64,000 nucleotides of DNA, taken from contig NZ_CALFXI010000063.1 in assembly GCF_937958065.1 (NCBI RefSeq), positions 8,254 to 72,253 on the forward strand, given 5' to 3'. Position numbers and translations under genes: made by a program. This stretch comes from an uncultured Steroidobacter sp. Its GTDB lineage: Bacteria; Pseudomonadota; Gammaproteobacteria; Steroidobacterales; Steroidobacteraceae. Every line of letters starts with the position of its first letter. Position 1 is the stretch's first letter. The notes beneath the pieces were generated by a model. The model was not told where the DNA came from, ran no database searches, and saw only the letters and a list, made by a program, of their open reading frames with translations. Shown in pieces: positions 8,349 through 16,830 of the stretch.

Positions 8349-9719
8349 ATGCACGTTCACATTCTTGGCGTTTGCGGCACCTTCATGGGCGGCATCGCGG
8401 CCCTGGCGCGCGCCTCGGGTCATCGCGTCACCGGCTCGGATCAGAGCGTCTATCCGCCGATGTCCGATCAGCTGCGCGAGCTGGGCATCGACATCATCGA
8501 GGGATACGGGCCGGAGCAGCTGAAGCTGAAGCCCGATATCGTCGTGGTCGGGAACGTCATGAGCCGCGGCAATCCGCTGATCGAAGCGCTGCTGGAAAGC
8601 GATATTCCCTACACGTCGGGGCCGGAATGGCTGGCGCGGCACGTGTTGAACAAACGCTGGACGCTTGCGGTGGCCGGTACGCACGGCAAGACCACCACGT
8701 CGAGCATTCTCACCTGGCTGCTGGAATACGGTGGGCTCGAGCCGGGCTTCCTGATCGGCGGCGTGCCGGGCAATTTCAACGTGACCGCGCGGCTCGGCGG
8801 CGGCCAGCACTTCGTGGTCGAGGCCGATGAATACGACACCGCGTTCTTCGACAAGCGCGCCAAATTCGTGCACTACCGGCCGCGCACCGCCATTCTCAAC
8901 AATCTCGAGCACGACCACGCGGATATCTATCCCGATGTGGCTTCCATCCAGTGGCAGTTCCATCAACTGCTGCGCATGGTGCCGCGGCACGGCCTGGTGG
9001 TCGCGAACTCGGGCGATGCCAATGTGATGCACGTGATCGACATGGGTTGCTGGACGCCGGTGGAACGCTTCTCCAGCGGCATGCACGGGGATACGGCCTG
9101 GTATGCGCTTGCACCCGCAGGTGGCGACTACAGCACGTTCTCCATCATGGAAGGCAATGCTGCCGTCGCCGAGGTGAGCTGGTCGATGGTCGGGAGGCAC
9201 AACGCCGAGAACGCGCTGGCTGCAATCCTGGCCGCGCGCAGCGCCGGCGTGCCGATCGCAACGTCGGTCGCGGCGTTGAAGGAATTCCAGGGCGTGCGTC
9301 GGCGAATGGAAGTGCGCGGTGTGGTCAATGGCATTACCGTCTACGACGATTTCGCACACCATCCGACCGCGGTGGCGACGACCATCGATGGCCTGCGACG
9401 CAAGATCGGCTCGGCCAGGCTGATCGCGGTGCTCGAGCCGCGCTCCAACACGATGAAGCTGGGCACGCACGCTGCCGCACTGGCGGGCGCGTTGTCACAA
9501 GCGGATCATGTATGGATGTATCAAGGGCCGAATGTCACTTGGGATGTCGCCGGCTCGGTCGCGGCGCTCGGCAAACGCGCCGAGACGGTGAAGGATCTGG
9601 ACCAGCTCATCACCCAGCTGGAGGCAACCCTGGTAAGCGGCGATCACGTGCTTATCATGTCTAATGGCGGCTTCGGCGGCATTCACGGAAAATTGCTCGA
9701 CCGTCTGCGCAAGCGTTGA
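8349..9719 (+). CDS. mpl: UDP-N-acetylmuramate:L-alanyl-gamma-D-glutamyl-meso-diaminopimelate ligase
   Basis: Cytoplasmic Mur-ligase-family enzyme that recycles cell-wall tripeptide by joining it to UDP-MurNAc. The 456-residue protein starts with the Mpl-specific MHVHILGVCGTFMGG and continues with the ATP P-loop AGTHGKTTTSS at about residue 112. EADEYDTAFFD, the NNLEHDHADIY motif and the C-terminal ligase-domain YDDFAHHPTA motif follow. Length and motif order match Mpl rather than MurC. An RBS-like GAGG precedes the ATG at 8349. The next gene begins 17 nt after the stop. Confidence 0.96.
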   Translation: MHVHILGVCGTFMGGIAALARASGHRVTGSDQSVYPPMSDQLRELGIDIIEGYGPEQLKLKPDIVVVGNVMSRGNPLIEALLESDIPYTSGPEWLARHVLNKRWTLAVAGTHGKTTTSSILTWLLEYGGLEPGFLIGGVPGNFNVTARLGGGQHFVVEADEYDTAFFDKRAKFVHYRPRTAILNNLEHDHADIYPDVASIQWQFHQLLRMVPRHGLVVANSGDANVMHVIDMGCWTPVERFSSGMHGDTAWYALAPAGGDYSTFSIMEGNAAVAEVSWSMVGRHNAENALAAILAARSAGVPIATSVAALKEFQGVRRRMEVRGVVNGITVYDDFAHHPTAVATTIDGLRRKIGSARLIAVLEPRSNTMKLGTHAAALAGALSQADHVWMYQGPNVTWDVAGSVAALGKRAETVKDLDQLITQLEATLVSGDHVLIMSNGGFGGIHGKLLDRLRKR

Positions 9720-9736
9720 GGGCGCCAGGAGGACTC

Positions 9737-10318
9737 ATGTCGGTAGTCCTGCCTCTATTCCCGCTGAACACCGTGCTGTTCCCGGGCGGCCCGCTGCGTC
9801 TGCGGATTTTCGAGCCGCGCTATCTCGACATGGTCAGCCGCTGCATGCGCGAGGACAGCAGCTTCGGCGTTGCGCTCATCACCGAAGGCCGTGAAGCCGG
9901 CGGCAAGGCGCGAACGACCGCGGTCGGAACCACTGCCCGCATCGTCGACTTCGAGCGTCTCGACGATGGTCTGCTCGGCATCACCGCGCGTGGCGAAAAG
10001 AAATTCAGCATTGCCGAGGTCAGGACCCAGAGCGATGGCTTGAACATCGCCGATGTGGATTTTCTGCCCGAAGAGCCCGCCATGGAGGTGCCCGAAGATC
10101 TCGCAATCTTGGCCGAGCTGTTGAAACAGGCGTTCGTGCAGGTGGGTACGATTTACGGGGACCAGCCACCGCAGTTCGAGAATGCGAGCTGGGTGGGTAT
10201 GAGGCTGGCCGAGATCCTGCCGCTGCCGATGCCGGAGAAGCAGCAGTGTCTGGAGATGGACGACGCGGTGGAGCGCTTGCGGTTGCTACGCGAGCGTCTG
10301 GATATCCGGCAGGCGTGA
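9737..10318 (+). CDS. LON-protease N-terminal-domain protein
   Basis: A 193-residue protein consisting of the LON substrate-binding (N-terminal) domain alone: LPLFPLNTVLFPGG, then FEPRYLDMV, GVALI and a C-terminal helical part. There is no AAA or protease domain. Such stand-alone proteins are common in proteobacteria but their role is not established. The ATG at 9737 has an AGGAGG 4 nt upstream. It is the last gene of the short mpl operon. Its final codons form half of a perfect palindrome shared with the convergent CPBP gene. Confidence 0.88.
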   Translation: MSVVLPLFPLNTVLFPGGPLRLRIFEPRYLDMVSRCMREDSSFGVALITEGREAGGKARTTAVGTTARIVDFERLDDGLLGITARGEKKFSIAEVRTQSDGLNIADVDFLPEEPAMEVPEDLAILAELLKQAFVQVGTIYGDQPPQFENASWVGMRLAEILPLPMPEKQQCLEMDDAVERLRLLRERLDIRQA

Positions 10319-10335
10319 TGCCGGCATCACGCCTG
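10310..10335. other. 26-bp perfect palindrome spanning two convergent stop codons
   Basis: CAGGCGTGATGCC (10310-10322) is followed directly by its exact reverse complement. It contains the TGA of the LON-domain gene (10316-10318) and the TGA of the convergent CPBP gene (10327-10329), because both genes end in the same Gln-Ala-stop codons. In RNA it would give a hairpin in both mRNAs. There is no T-tract. Confidence 0.85.
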
Positions 10336-11199
10336 AGCGCGGCGTCGGCTCAAAACAGCGAACGTCGCCGCGATCACCGTGAACCAGACCAGCGCGGCCC
10401 AGCCGATGACTCCGTCGTAGGAGCCGACCAGCATTTCGAACCGCGAGTCCGGGTTCACGAGCGTGGCTTCGCGAAGCACGGCGATGAACGCCACGCCTGC
10501 TGCGTGCAAGCCAATGCATCCCGCGATCGCTCCTGTCCGGAGTCGAACCAGGGCAAACAGCACGCCCAACATGGCCAGTGCGACGAATGAATCCGCGAAC
10601 GTCAGCGGATGCACGTACCGCTCGAATAGTTTGCTCAGCACCTCGAAGCCGTGCACCCACGAGACCTCGTCCGGCGGCACGCGCAGTTTTCCACCGAGGA
10701 AGTGCAGGGATGCGTACAGCACGCTCGGTGCAATTACCGCAGCTGCCGCGCCTGACGTTCGTGAGACCGCTGTGAACAGCACCCCGCGGAAGAATGTTTC
10801 TTCGATGAACGCAACCGTCAAACCAGTCAGCAGTCCGCCGGCGATCAAACCAAGCCATGCGCCGTCGAAGCCCGGCTTCACCTCGCGAATATCCAGTCCG
10901 AGCAGCAGCGCGGTGAGTGGCAGCATCAAGCCAACCCCGCACACGAAGCCGATGCCCATCTGCCGTAGAAACTCACGGCGCGGCAATCCGTAACCGAGCG
11001 ATTCCTTGTCCGAGAGTCCGAGTCGGCGGGTGAGCACCACCAGTCCGATCAGCGCCATCAGCATCGCGATGCGATGCATGACGCGATGGACCGGCTCGAT
11101 GGAAATCAGACTGACCAGCCACCAGGCCGGATAGGTGAGGGCCGCGGCGACCAGCAGCGAGCCCGCCAGCAGCGCGACGAACAGAGCGAACACACGCAT
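10327..11199 (-). CDS. CPBP-family intramembrane metalloprotease
   Basis: A 290-residue polytopic membrane protein of the CPBP (CAAX protease and bacteriocin-processing, Abi) family. The conserved motifs are visible: EETFFRG (EExxxR) at about residue 132, ASLHF (FxxxH-type) about 30 residues later, and a third His in CIGLHAAG. At least seven hydrophobic segments are present, two before the first motif. Substrates cannot be deduced. The ATG at 11199 opens the longest frame. It is convergent with the LON-domain gene, and the spacer holds the palindrome at 10310-10335. Confidence 0.88.
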   Translation of the reverse strand: MRVFALFVALLAGSLLVAAALTYPAWWLVSLISIEPVHRVMHRIAMLMALIGLVVLTRRLGLSDKESLGYGLPRREFLRQMGIGFVCGVGLMLPLTALLLGLDIREVKPGFDGAWLGLIAGGLLTGLTVAFIEETFFRGVLFTAVSRTSGAAAAVIAPSVLYASLHFLGGKLRVPPDEVSWVHGFEVLSKLFERYVHPLTFADSFVALAMLGVLFALVRLRTGAIAGCIGLHAAGVAFIAVLREATLVNPDSRFEMLVGSYDGVIGWAALVWFTVIAATFAVLSRRRAQA

Positions 11200-11380
11200 G
11201 ACTCAGCCTGCTGACGGGGCGCGGCTCGGAATGCGCGCCATTTCTCGATGAATCGCCAGATATGCAGCGGATTTGCGCGGTCTCCACGCCTCTACACTGC
11301 CGTCAGCCTCGAGGCCGCGCGCGCCGGGGCGGAAAGGATTCGGATTCATCGAGTGCAACGCTTTTATGGAGAACAGCATC

Positions 11381-11788
11381 ATGGATGACAACAAGGCTCT
11401 GAACATCGTGTCCGCGCTGGCGAATGGCGTCAACCCGCAGACCGGTGAAATGTTCGAGGTCGACTCACCGTATCAGGCGGCCGACGTGATTCGCGCATTG
11501 TATGTGGCGGTCCGCGCGCTGGAGTTGAGCAATCGATCCAAGGCTCGCGGCAACCGTGCGCGGATGCCCGCCAATGCCGGCAAGCCGTGGGCCGAACAAG
11601 AGGATCGTGACTTGCTGGAGAAGTTCGATGCCGGGCTGTCGCTGGCGCAGCTCGCGCAGGCCCACGACAGAACCCTGGCGGGCATCCAAGCCAGGCTGGA
11701 GCGACATGGCCGGCTGGTGGGGCAGGGCTTGCAGTGGCGCAGTCGAAGCGAGGGTGTGCCAGTCCGTGCCGAACGTTCCGAAACATGA
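11381..11788 (+). CDS. Conserved hypothetical protein with Myb/HTH-like C-terminal region
   Basis: A 135-residue protein. The N-terminal part (MDDNKALNIVSALANGVNPQTG, then DSPYQAADVIRALYVAVRALE) and the C-terminal GKPWAEQEDRDLLEKFDAG...AQAHDRTLAGIQARLERHG resemble small proteins seen in many proteobacteria. The second half looks like a SANT/Myb or helix-turn-helix fold (Trp, then an acidic run, then RT-x2-GI-x2-RL). I do not know a function; DNA binding is a guess from the fold. I chose ATG 11381 because GGAG lies 9 nt upstream, inside the sequence of an alternative ATG at 11366. Confidence 0.65.
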   Translation: MDDNKALNIVSALANGVNPQTGEMFEVDSPYQAADVIRALYVAVRALELSNRSKARGNRARMPANAGKPWAEQEDRDLLEKFDAGLSLAQLAQAHDRTLAGIQARLERHGRLVGQGLQWRSRSEGVPVRAERSET

Positions 11789-12177
11789 ACGGCGGGATAC
11801 CGGTAGTGGGGATGCGCGGCGTCAGTCCGCGCGTATTCCGCTGATCCAGTGCAGACGAAGTAATAAACAGCGGGCCATCAATAGACCGTTCGCGTCGCTG
11901 CTCGTTACGTAACGCTGCGATGCATGGCCAGGATGGTCGCCGCCGCTGCGCTCGGTTCCCTCCGGTCCCGCATGCTCGATAGAACGAATTTCCTGGCATG
12001 CGGGTGGGGCTCGGACGAGTAGAATGGTGGCCGTCGGGCGTTGCCTGCTCGCTGGCCGGTTTCAGTTTCGGGCCCGCGTTCATGCGCTGTTAAGATCGCA
12101 TTGGCAAGCCTGACTGCGCGCATCGCCGATGCGCGGATGGCCATCCGTGGCCGGAGCAGCGAGCTGAGCGATTACAC
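11789..12177. other. Non-coding spacer with tandem palindromes
   Basis: No convincing gene in this 389-bp stretch. Near its right end lie CGCGCATCG-C-CGATGCGCG (12117-12135, perfect 9-bp arms) and GGATGGCCATCC (12135-12146, perfect palindrome), sharing one base. They sit 32-60 nt upstream of the glycosyltransferase start and could be operator sites or a leader hairpin for that gene. Confidence 0.5.
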
Positions 12178-13191
12178 GTGCTAAATAGAGCGTCAACTCC
12201 TTACAGGATTCGCATCATCGGTAAGGTGAACGGCGTCGGGCTGACGCGGGACATCAAGTTACTGAGCGACTGCCTGCGCCAGGAGGGGCACGACGTGAGC
12301 GTGCAGGCCATCGACCCGGAGACGGCCAAGCGGCGTCGCTCGCGTCTCCAGCAGCTGTTCCTGCAAATGCAGCTCGGACGTCGGCGCGCCCGGCCGTGCA
12401 ATGTCGATCTGAACATCATGCTCGAGCACGTCTGGGCCGAATTCCTGCCCCACGCCAGGAGCAGCGCGGTGGTGCCCAACCCTGAATGGTTCGATCGCCA
12501 TGACCTGCGCTTCCTGTCTCATGTCGATCATGTCTGGGCCAAGACCCGGCATTGCGAGCAGATTTTCCGGCGTCTGGGTCGCGAGACGCTGTTCGTGAGC
12601 TTCGACAGCGAAGACCGCTACCGCCCCGAGGTGCGGCGCGAGCGGCGTTTTTTCCATCTTGCCGGCAAGAGCACCATGAAAGGGACCGACCGTCTGCTGC
12701 GCCTCTGGGCGCAACGGCCGGACTGGCCCACCTTGACCGTCATCCAGCATGGCCGCGACGCGCACGCGCCGGCAATCCAGGCCGCCAACATCGATCGCCG
12801 CGACGGCTATCTGAGCGAAGACGAGCTGCTCGAACAGCAGAACGCGTGCATGTTCCATGTATGCCCGTCCCTTTCGGAGGGTTGGGGGCACTACATCGTC
12901 GAGGCTCTCAGTGTCGGCGCCGTGGTGTTGACCGTAGCGGCTCCGCCCATGGATGAATTGGTCGGCAGCGAGCGCGGCCTGCTCGTGCCGTACGAACGTG
13001 TCGGCGAGCAGCGACTGACGAGCACCTATTATTTTTGCACCGCTGGCATGCAAGCAGCGGTGGATCGGGCCGTTGCGATGAGCGACGAGGAGTGGGCGCG
13101 CATGTCCGCCAACGCGCGCCAGTGGTTTCGGAGCAATCGGGACGATTTTCCGCTGCGAGTGCGATCGGCGCTGCTCGAGTCGGTACAATGA
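12178..13191 (+). CDS. Glycosyltransferase, GT4-like (family 1)
   Basis: A 337-residue cytoplasmic or membrane-associated glycosyltransferase. The C-terminal Rossmann half has HVCPSLSEGWGHYIVEALS (about residues 222-240), the GT4-type donor-site motif with Glu-Gly and Glu. An N-terminal acceptor domain (residues 10-150) begins RIRIIGKVNGVGLTRDIKLL. The donor sugar cannot be assigned. The GTG at 12178 is the only start near the family's usual N-terminus; its ribosome-binding site is weak. It is followed after 40 nt by a Wzi-like barrel gene, which suggests surface polysaccharide work. Confidence 0.8.
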   Translation: MLNRASTPYRIRIIGKVNGVGLTRDIKLLSDCLRQEGHDVSVQAIDPETAKRRRSRLQQLFLQMQLGRRRARPCNVDLNIMLEHVWAEFLPHARSSAVVPNPEWFDRHDLRFLSHVDHVWAKTRHCEQIFRRLGRETLFVSFDSEDRYRPEVRRERRFFHLAGKSTMKGTDRLLRLWAQRPDWPTLTVIQHGRDAHAPAIQAANIDRRDGYLSEDELLEQQNACMFHVCPSLSEGWGHYIVEALSVGAVVLTVAAPPMDELVGSERGLLVPYERVGEQRLTSTYYFCTAGMQAAVDRAVAMSDEEWARMSANARQWFRSNRDDFPLRVRSALLESVQ

Positions 13192-13231
13192 TGCCCGGCA
13201 AATCTGGATTGGCGCGGCAACAGGTGCAAGC

Positions 13232-15199
13232 TTGAGCAGGAGTCGAATGGTCCAGGTCACCGTCGCGGTGGCCGCTGCGTTGTTGTCGAACGCCGCGCTG
13301 GCCCGAGGGCCGAGTCCTTATCTGCCATTGAATCTGTCCCCCGAGATCGAGCGCCAGATCGATCAGGTGCTGCTGCTGGCGGGCCGGCCCATCGTGCGAC
13401 GCCCGATCGCCGCGGCCACCGTGCTGGATGCATTGCCGGACGCTTGCAACATCGATCCGTTGCTGTGCGCACGGGTGCGTTCGTATCTGAGCGCGTACAC
13501 CGGCCATTACGGGATCACGCACGTCAGTGTCGAAGGCGCGGCGACCCGCAGCTCGACCAAGACGCTGCCGAATCGCCTGGGCATGAGTGCATCGGATGAA
13601 TGGGCCGTGTCGGCGGCGGGGCAGTTTCGAATCAGCGATCTGCTGCAGCTGCAAGTGGGCGGTGTGGCGTATCCGGGCGAGACCCTGGCCTCCGGCTCCT
13701 GGCTCAGTTTCGGCACCGAGCATATCCAGCTCGACGTGGGTTATCGGGAGCATTGGTGGTCGCCGATGACCGACAGCGCGATGCTGATCGGCACCCAGGC
13801 GCCGAGCATGCCGAGCGTCACGTTGTCGAACTACACGCCGATCACGCGGTTCAATCTCACGTACGAAGCGTTTTTCGCGCGCATGGCGTACGTCGACGAT
13901 ATCGCCTTTCAGGGCGGCACGACCGCGGGGCATCCGCAGCTGGCCGGCTTGAACGTGGCGATCGAGCCGGTGCCCGGCTGGGCGTTCGGACTGAGCCGCG
14001 TCCTGCAATACGGCGGCGGCGCGCGCAAGCGCTCGTTCGGCGACCTGTTCGATGCGTTCTTCCAGCCCACGCGCTACGACAACATCAGCGACGACCTCAG
14101 CAACGACGACCAGTTCGGCAATCAAGTCGCGGCAGTGACCAGCAAGTTCGTGTTTCCGACGCGGCTGCCGTTCGCCGTGTATTTCGAGTACGCCGGCGAG
14201 GATGGCTCGCGCGGTGAAGGCTGGCGTCTGGGCAACGTTTCGTTGTCGGCGGGCATCGATATTCCGCGCTTGTGGGAGCGTTTCGATCTGACTTACGAGG
14301 TCTCCGATTGGCAGAACCTCTGGTACGTCAATGGCGTGTATCCGGAAGGCACCTCCAACGACGGTCACGTGATTGGACACTGGGGCGCTGACGACCGCAT
14401 CCCGCGCGATGGGGTCGGCGCCCAGAGTCACATGCTGCGCGTCGGCTGGGCCGCGCCCTTCGGTGGCATCTTCGATGTGCGCTACCGGACCCTGCAAAAC
14501 GAGAACTATGGCATCGGCGACTATGAACGCGAGCACGACTTCGGGATCCGGTATTCGCGGACCTGGAACGAATTCGTCTATGGCGCCGAGGTGAATGTCG
14601 GTCGTGACGTTTTCGGCGAGGACTTTCGTCGCGTCGCCGCGTTCGTGCGCTACTCCCCGGGCGCCATGGAAGACTTCGCCGGCGCGACCGAGCCGTTGCC
14701 GGAGCACGCGACGCGGCAGGTGGAAATCTTCGTCGACGCCGGCGTCAACACCAGCCGAGTGGAATTCAATCCATACGATGGCATTACGCCGACCACCGAG
14801 ACCTCCAGCGTCGGTCCGCACTTCGGTGTGGGCGTGCGTCGTTCAGTCACCTCGCGCAGCGATCTGGGTGTGCGAGTCGAAGTCGACGACATGGACGGCA
14901 TGACGGCACTGGGCGTGCGGGCCATCGATTATCGATACAGGCTCACCCGGAAGTTCGCCATCGGCGGCTTCGTCGGGGCGCTGCGCCTGGACGCGCCAAC
15001 CGCGGCATACGGCTATTACGGCGGTATCAGTGCGCAGTTGCGCGACGTATTGCCTCGGTTCGATCTCACGCTCGATGTGCGCGCCTCGGACAAGATCGCA
15101 CGCGACGTGCTGCTGCCGAGCGACCCCACGACCAACAACTGGGGCGACGTGCTGTACAAGGTCTATGGCGCGAACATGTATCTGAGCTATCGGTTCTGA
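13232..15199 (+). CDS. Wzi-like capsule assembly outer-membrane beta-barrel protein
   Basis: A 655-residue protein with a signal peptide (AVAAALLSNAALA, cleavage near residue 24-25) and a C-terminal Arg-Phe typical of outer-membrane barrels. The central YREHWWSPMTDSAMLIGTQA segment followed by NYTPITRFNLTYEAFFA matches the capsule assembly Wzi family, which anchors capsule at the surface. The TTG at 13232 gives an n-region with two Arg and is preceded by AGGTG. The ATG at 13247 has a better ribosome-binding site (CAGGAG, 4 nt) but leaves a signal peptide without positive charge. The true start is unsettled. It forms a pair with the upstream glycosyltransferase. Confidence 0.78.
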   Translation: MSRSRMVQVTVAVAAALLSNAALARGPSPYLPLNLSPEIERQIDQVLLLAGRPIVRRPIAAATVLDALPDACNIDPLLCARVRSYLSAYTGHYGITHVSVEGAATRSSTKTLPNRLGMSASDEWAVSAAGQFRISDLLQLQVGGVAYPGETLASGSWLSFGTEHIQLDVGYREHWWSPMTDSAMLIGTQAPSMPSVTLSNYTPITRFNLTYEAFFARMAYVDDIAFQGGTTAGHPQLAGLNVAIEPVPGWAFGLSRVLQYGGGARKRSFGDLFDAFFQPTRYDNISDDLSNDDQFGNQVAAVTSKFVFPTRLPFAVYFEYAGEDGSRGEGWRLGNVSLSAGIDIPRLWERFDLTYEVSDWQNLWYVNGVYPEGTSNDGHVIGHWGADDRIPRDGVGAQSHMLRVGWAAPFGGIFDVRYRTLQNENYGIGDYEREHDFGIRYSRTWNEFVYGAEVNVGRDVFGEDFRRVAAFVRYSPGAMEDFAGATEPLPEHATRQVEIFVDAGVNTSRVEFNPYDGITPTTETSSVGPHFGVGVRRSVTSRSDLGVRVEVDDMDGMTALGVRAIDYRYRLTRKFAIGGFVGALRLDAPTAAYGYYGGISAQLRDVLPRFDLTLDVRASDKIARDVLLPSDPTTNNWGDVLYKVYGANMYLSYRF

Positions 15200-15259
15200 G
15201 GGAGCCAGGCGGCGCGGTGCCGCACCGCTTGCTCTTGTCCTCAGCGCTTCTCGCCGCCG

Positions 15260-16528
15260 TTACAGCGTAGCGAACACTTTCTTCGCCGCGGCAATCGTCG
15301 CCTCGATATCGGCGGGCGTGTGCGCTGCCGAGACGAAGCCCGCTTCGAACGCCGAGGGCGCCAGATAGATGCCTTCGTCCAGCATGCCGTGGAAGAAACG
15401 TTTGAAGCGCTCGACGTCGCAGGCCATCACTTCACGGAAGTACCGCACCGGCGTCTGGTCGGTGAAGAACAATCCAAACATGCCGCACACATGGTTGGTG
15501 GAGAGCGGAATGTTGGCCAGTTTCGCGGCCTGTTGCAGTCCTTCCATCAGCTGCGTGGTGCGCGCGGCGATCTGTTCGTAGAACTGCGGCTGCTCGAGCA
15601 ACTCGAGGGTCGCGAGGCCCGCGGCCATCGCGACCGGATTGCCCGAGAGCGTGCCGGCCTGATACACCGGGCCGAGCGGCGCGATCTTCTCCATGATGTC
15701 GCGCCGTCCGCCGAACGCGCCGACAGGCATGCCGCCGCCGACGATCTTGCCCAGCGTCGTCAGATCCGGACGAATGTTATACAGCGCCTGTGCGCCGCCG
15801 TGCGCGACGCGGAAACCTGTCATCACTTCGTCGAAGATCAACACGGTGCCGTGCTGATCGCACACCGAGCGCAGAGCTTCCAGGAAGCCCGGCACCGGCG
15901 GCACGCAATTCATGTTGCCGGCGATCGGCTCGACGATGATGCAGGCGATCTCATCGCCGCTGTCGCTGAACAGCTGCTGCACCTGGGCGATATCGTTGTA
16001 GTTGAGGGTCAGGGTCTGGGCCGCGAATTCCTTCGGCACGCCCGGCGAGGTCGGCACACCGAAGGTGAGCGCGCCGGAGCCGGCTTTCACCAGCAGCGAA
16101 TCGGAATGGCCGTGATAGCAGCCTTCGAATTTCACGATCTTGTCGCGGCCGGTGAAGCCGCGCGCCAGCCGGATCGCGCTCATGGTGGCCTCGGTGCCGG
16201 AGCTCACCATGCGCACCAGCTCGATCGACGGCATGATCTCGCAGATCTTCTGCGCGAGCTGGGTCTCGATCCGGGTCGGGGCACCGAACGACAAGCCGAG
16301 CGCGGCGCGCTCCTGCACGGCCCGAATCACGTCGGGATGCGCGTGGCCCAGGATCATCGGTCCCCACGAGCCGACGTAGTCGATGTAGCCCCGCCCGCTC
16401 TGATCGAAGACACGCGAGCCGGCCGCGCGCTCGATGAAAACAGGCTCGCCGCCGACCCCGCGAAATGCACGGACGGGAGAGTTCACGCCGCCGGGAATGT
16501 AGCGGCTGGCATCGGTGAATAACGACAC
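15260..16528 (-). CDS. hemL: Glutamate-1-semialdehyde 2,1-aminomutase
   Basis: PLP enzyme of the C5 haem pathway, converting glutamate-1-semialdehyde to 5-aminolevulinate. It is close to E. coli HemL throughout: IPGGVNSPVRAF, YVGSWGPMILGH, SSGTEATMSAIRLARGFTGR, FEGCYHGHSD and FDEVMTGFR. The PLP-lysine motif is TLGKIVGGGMPVGAFGG, followed by QAGTLSGNP. The start is GTG at 16528, giving MSLFTDASRYIPGG; GGAG lies 7 nt upstream, and the 422-residue product fits the family. The frame runs upstream to 16609, but those residues do not align. Divergent from rubredoxin. Confidence 0.97.
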   Translation of the reverse strand: MSLFTDASRYIPGGVNSPVRAFRGVGGEPVFIERAAGSRVFDQSGRGYIDYVGSWGPMILGHAHPDVIRAVQERAALGLSFGAPTRIETQLAQKICEIMPSIELVRMVSSGTEATMSAIRLARGFTGRDKIVKFEGCYHGHSDSLLVKAGSGALTFGVPTSPGVPKEFAAQTLTLNYNDIAQVQQLFSDSGDEIACIIVEPIAGNMNCVPPVPGFLEALRSVCDQHGTVLIFDEVMTGFRVAHGGAQALYNIRPDLTTLGKIVGGGMPVGAFGGRRDIMEKIAPLGPVYQAGTLSGNPVAMAAGLATLELLEQPQFYEQIAARTTQLMEGLQQAAKLANIPLSTNHVCGMFGLFFTDQTPVRYFREVMACDVERFKRFFHGMLDEGIYLAPSAFEAGFVSAAHTPADIEATIAAAKKVFATL

Positions 16529-16661
16529 GAGGGAGCTCCGGATGATCTCGGCCGCGCAGTGTACCATCGCCTTGAAATCCAGCCCCGGCGCTCCCATCGC
16601 CGGCTTCACTTCCCTATAATCCCGCCCCTTGTTTTCTGTGGTCTGAAGCCGGCGCTGCGAA

Positions 16662-16826
16662 ATGAAAGCCTACATGTGCGTGATCTGCGGTTACGTCTAC
16701 GAAGAAGAAAAAGGCGATCCCGCATCCGGCATCGCGGCCGGCACGCGCTGGGACGACGTGCCGCTGTCGTGGCGCTGCCCGGATTGCGGCGCCGGCAAGG
16801 AAGACTTCGAGATGGTCGAGGTCTGA
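16662..16826 (+). CDS. rubA: Rubredoxin
   Basis: A short gene of 54 codons read directly from the sequence: it begins MKAYMCVICGYVYEEEKGDP and ends GKEDFEMVEV. The two iron ligand pairs CVICG and CPDCG are present, with the conserved aromatic residues Tyr, Trp (RWDDVP) and Trp (SWRCPDC). It is a cytoplasmic one-iron electron carrier, partner unknown. Its start lies 133 nt from the divergent hemL start and its stop is 4 nt from the convergent TraB-family gene. In other gammaproteobacteria rubredoxin is often near thiD, thiE and hemL; the thi genes are absent here. Confidence 0.95.
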   Translation: MKAYMCVICGYVYEEEKGDPASGIAAGTRWDDVPLSWRCPDCGAGKEDFEMVEV

Positions 16827-16830
16827 GGCG

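Noticed and set aside
7758..9470. Long minus-strand frame upstream of RNase D
   Set aside because: It is antisense to mpl and the membrane protein, both of which have clear conserved motifs or context.
12908..14821. 637-codon minus-strand open frame
   Set aside because: It lies opposite the Wzi-like and glycosyltransferase genes and has low-complexity Arg/His-rich content typical of shadow frames.
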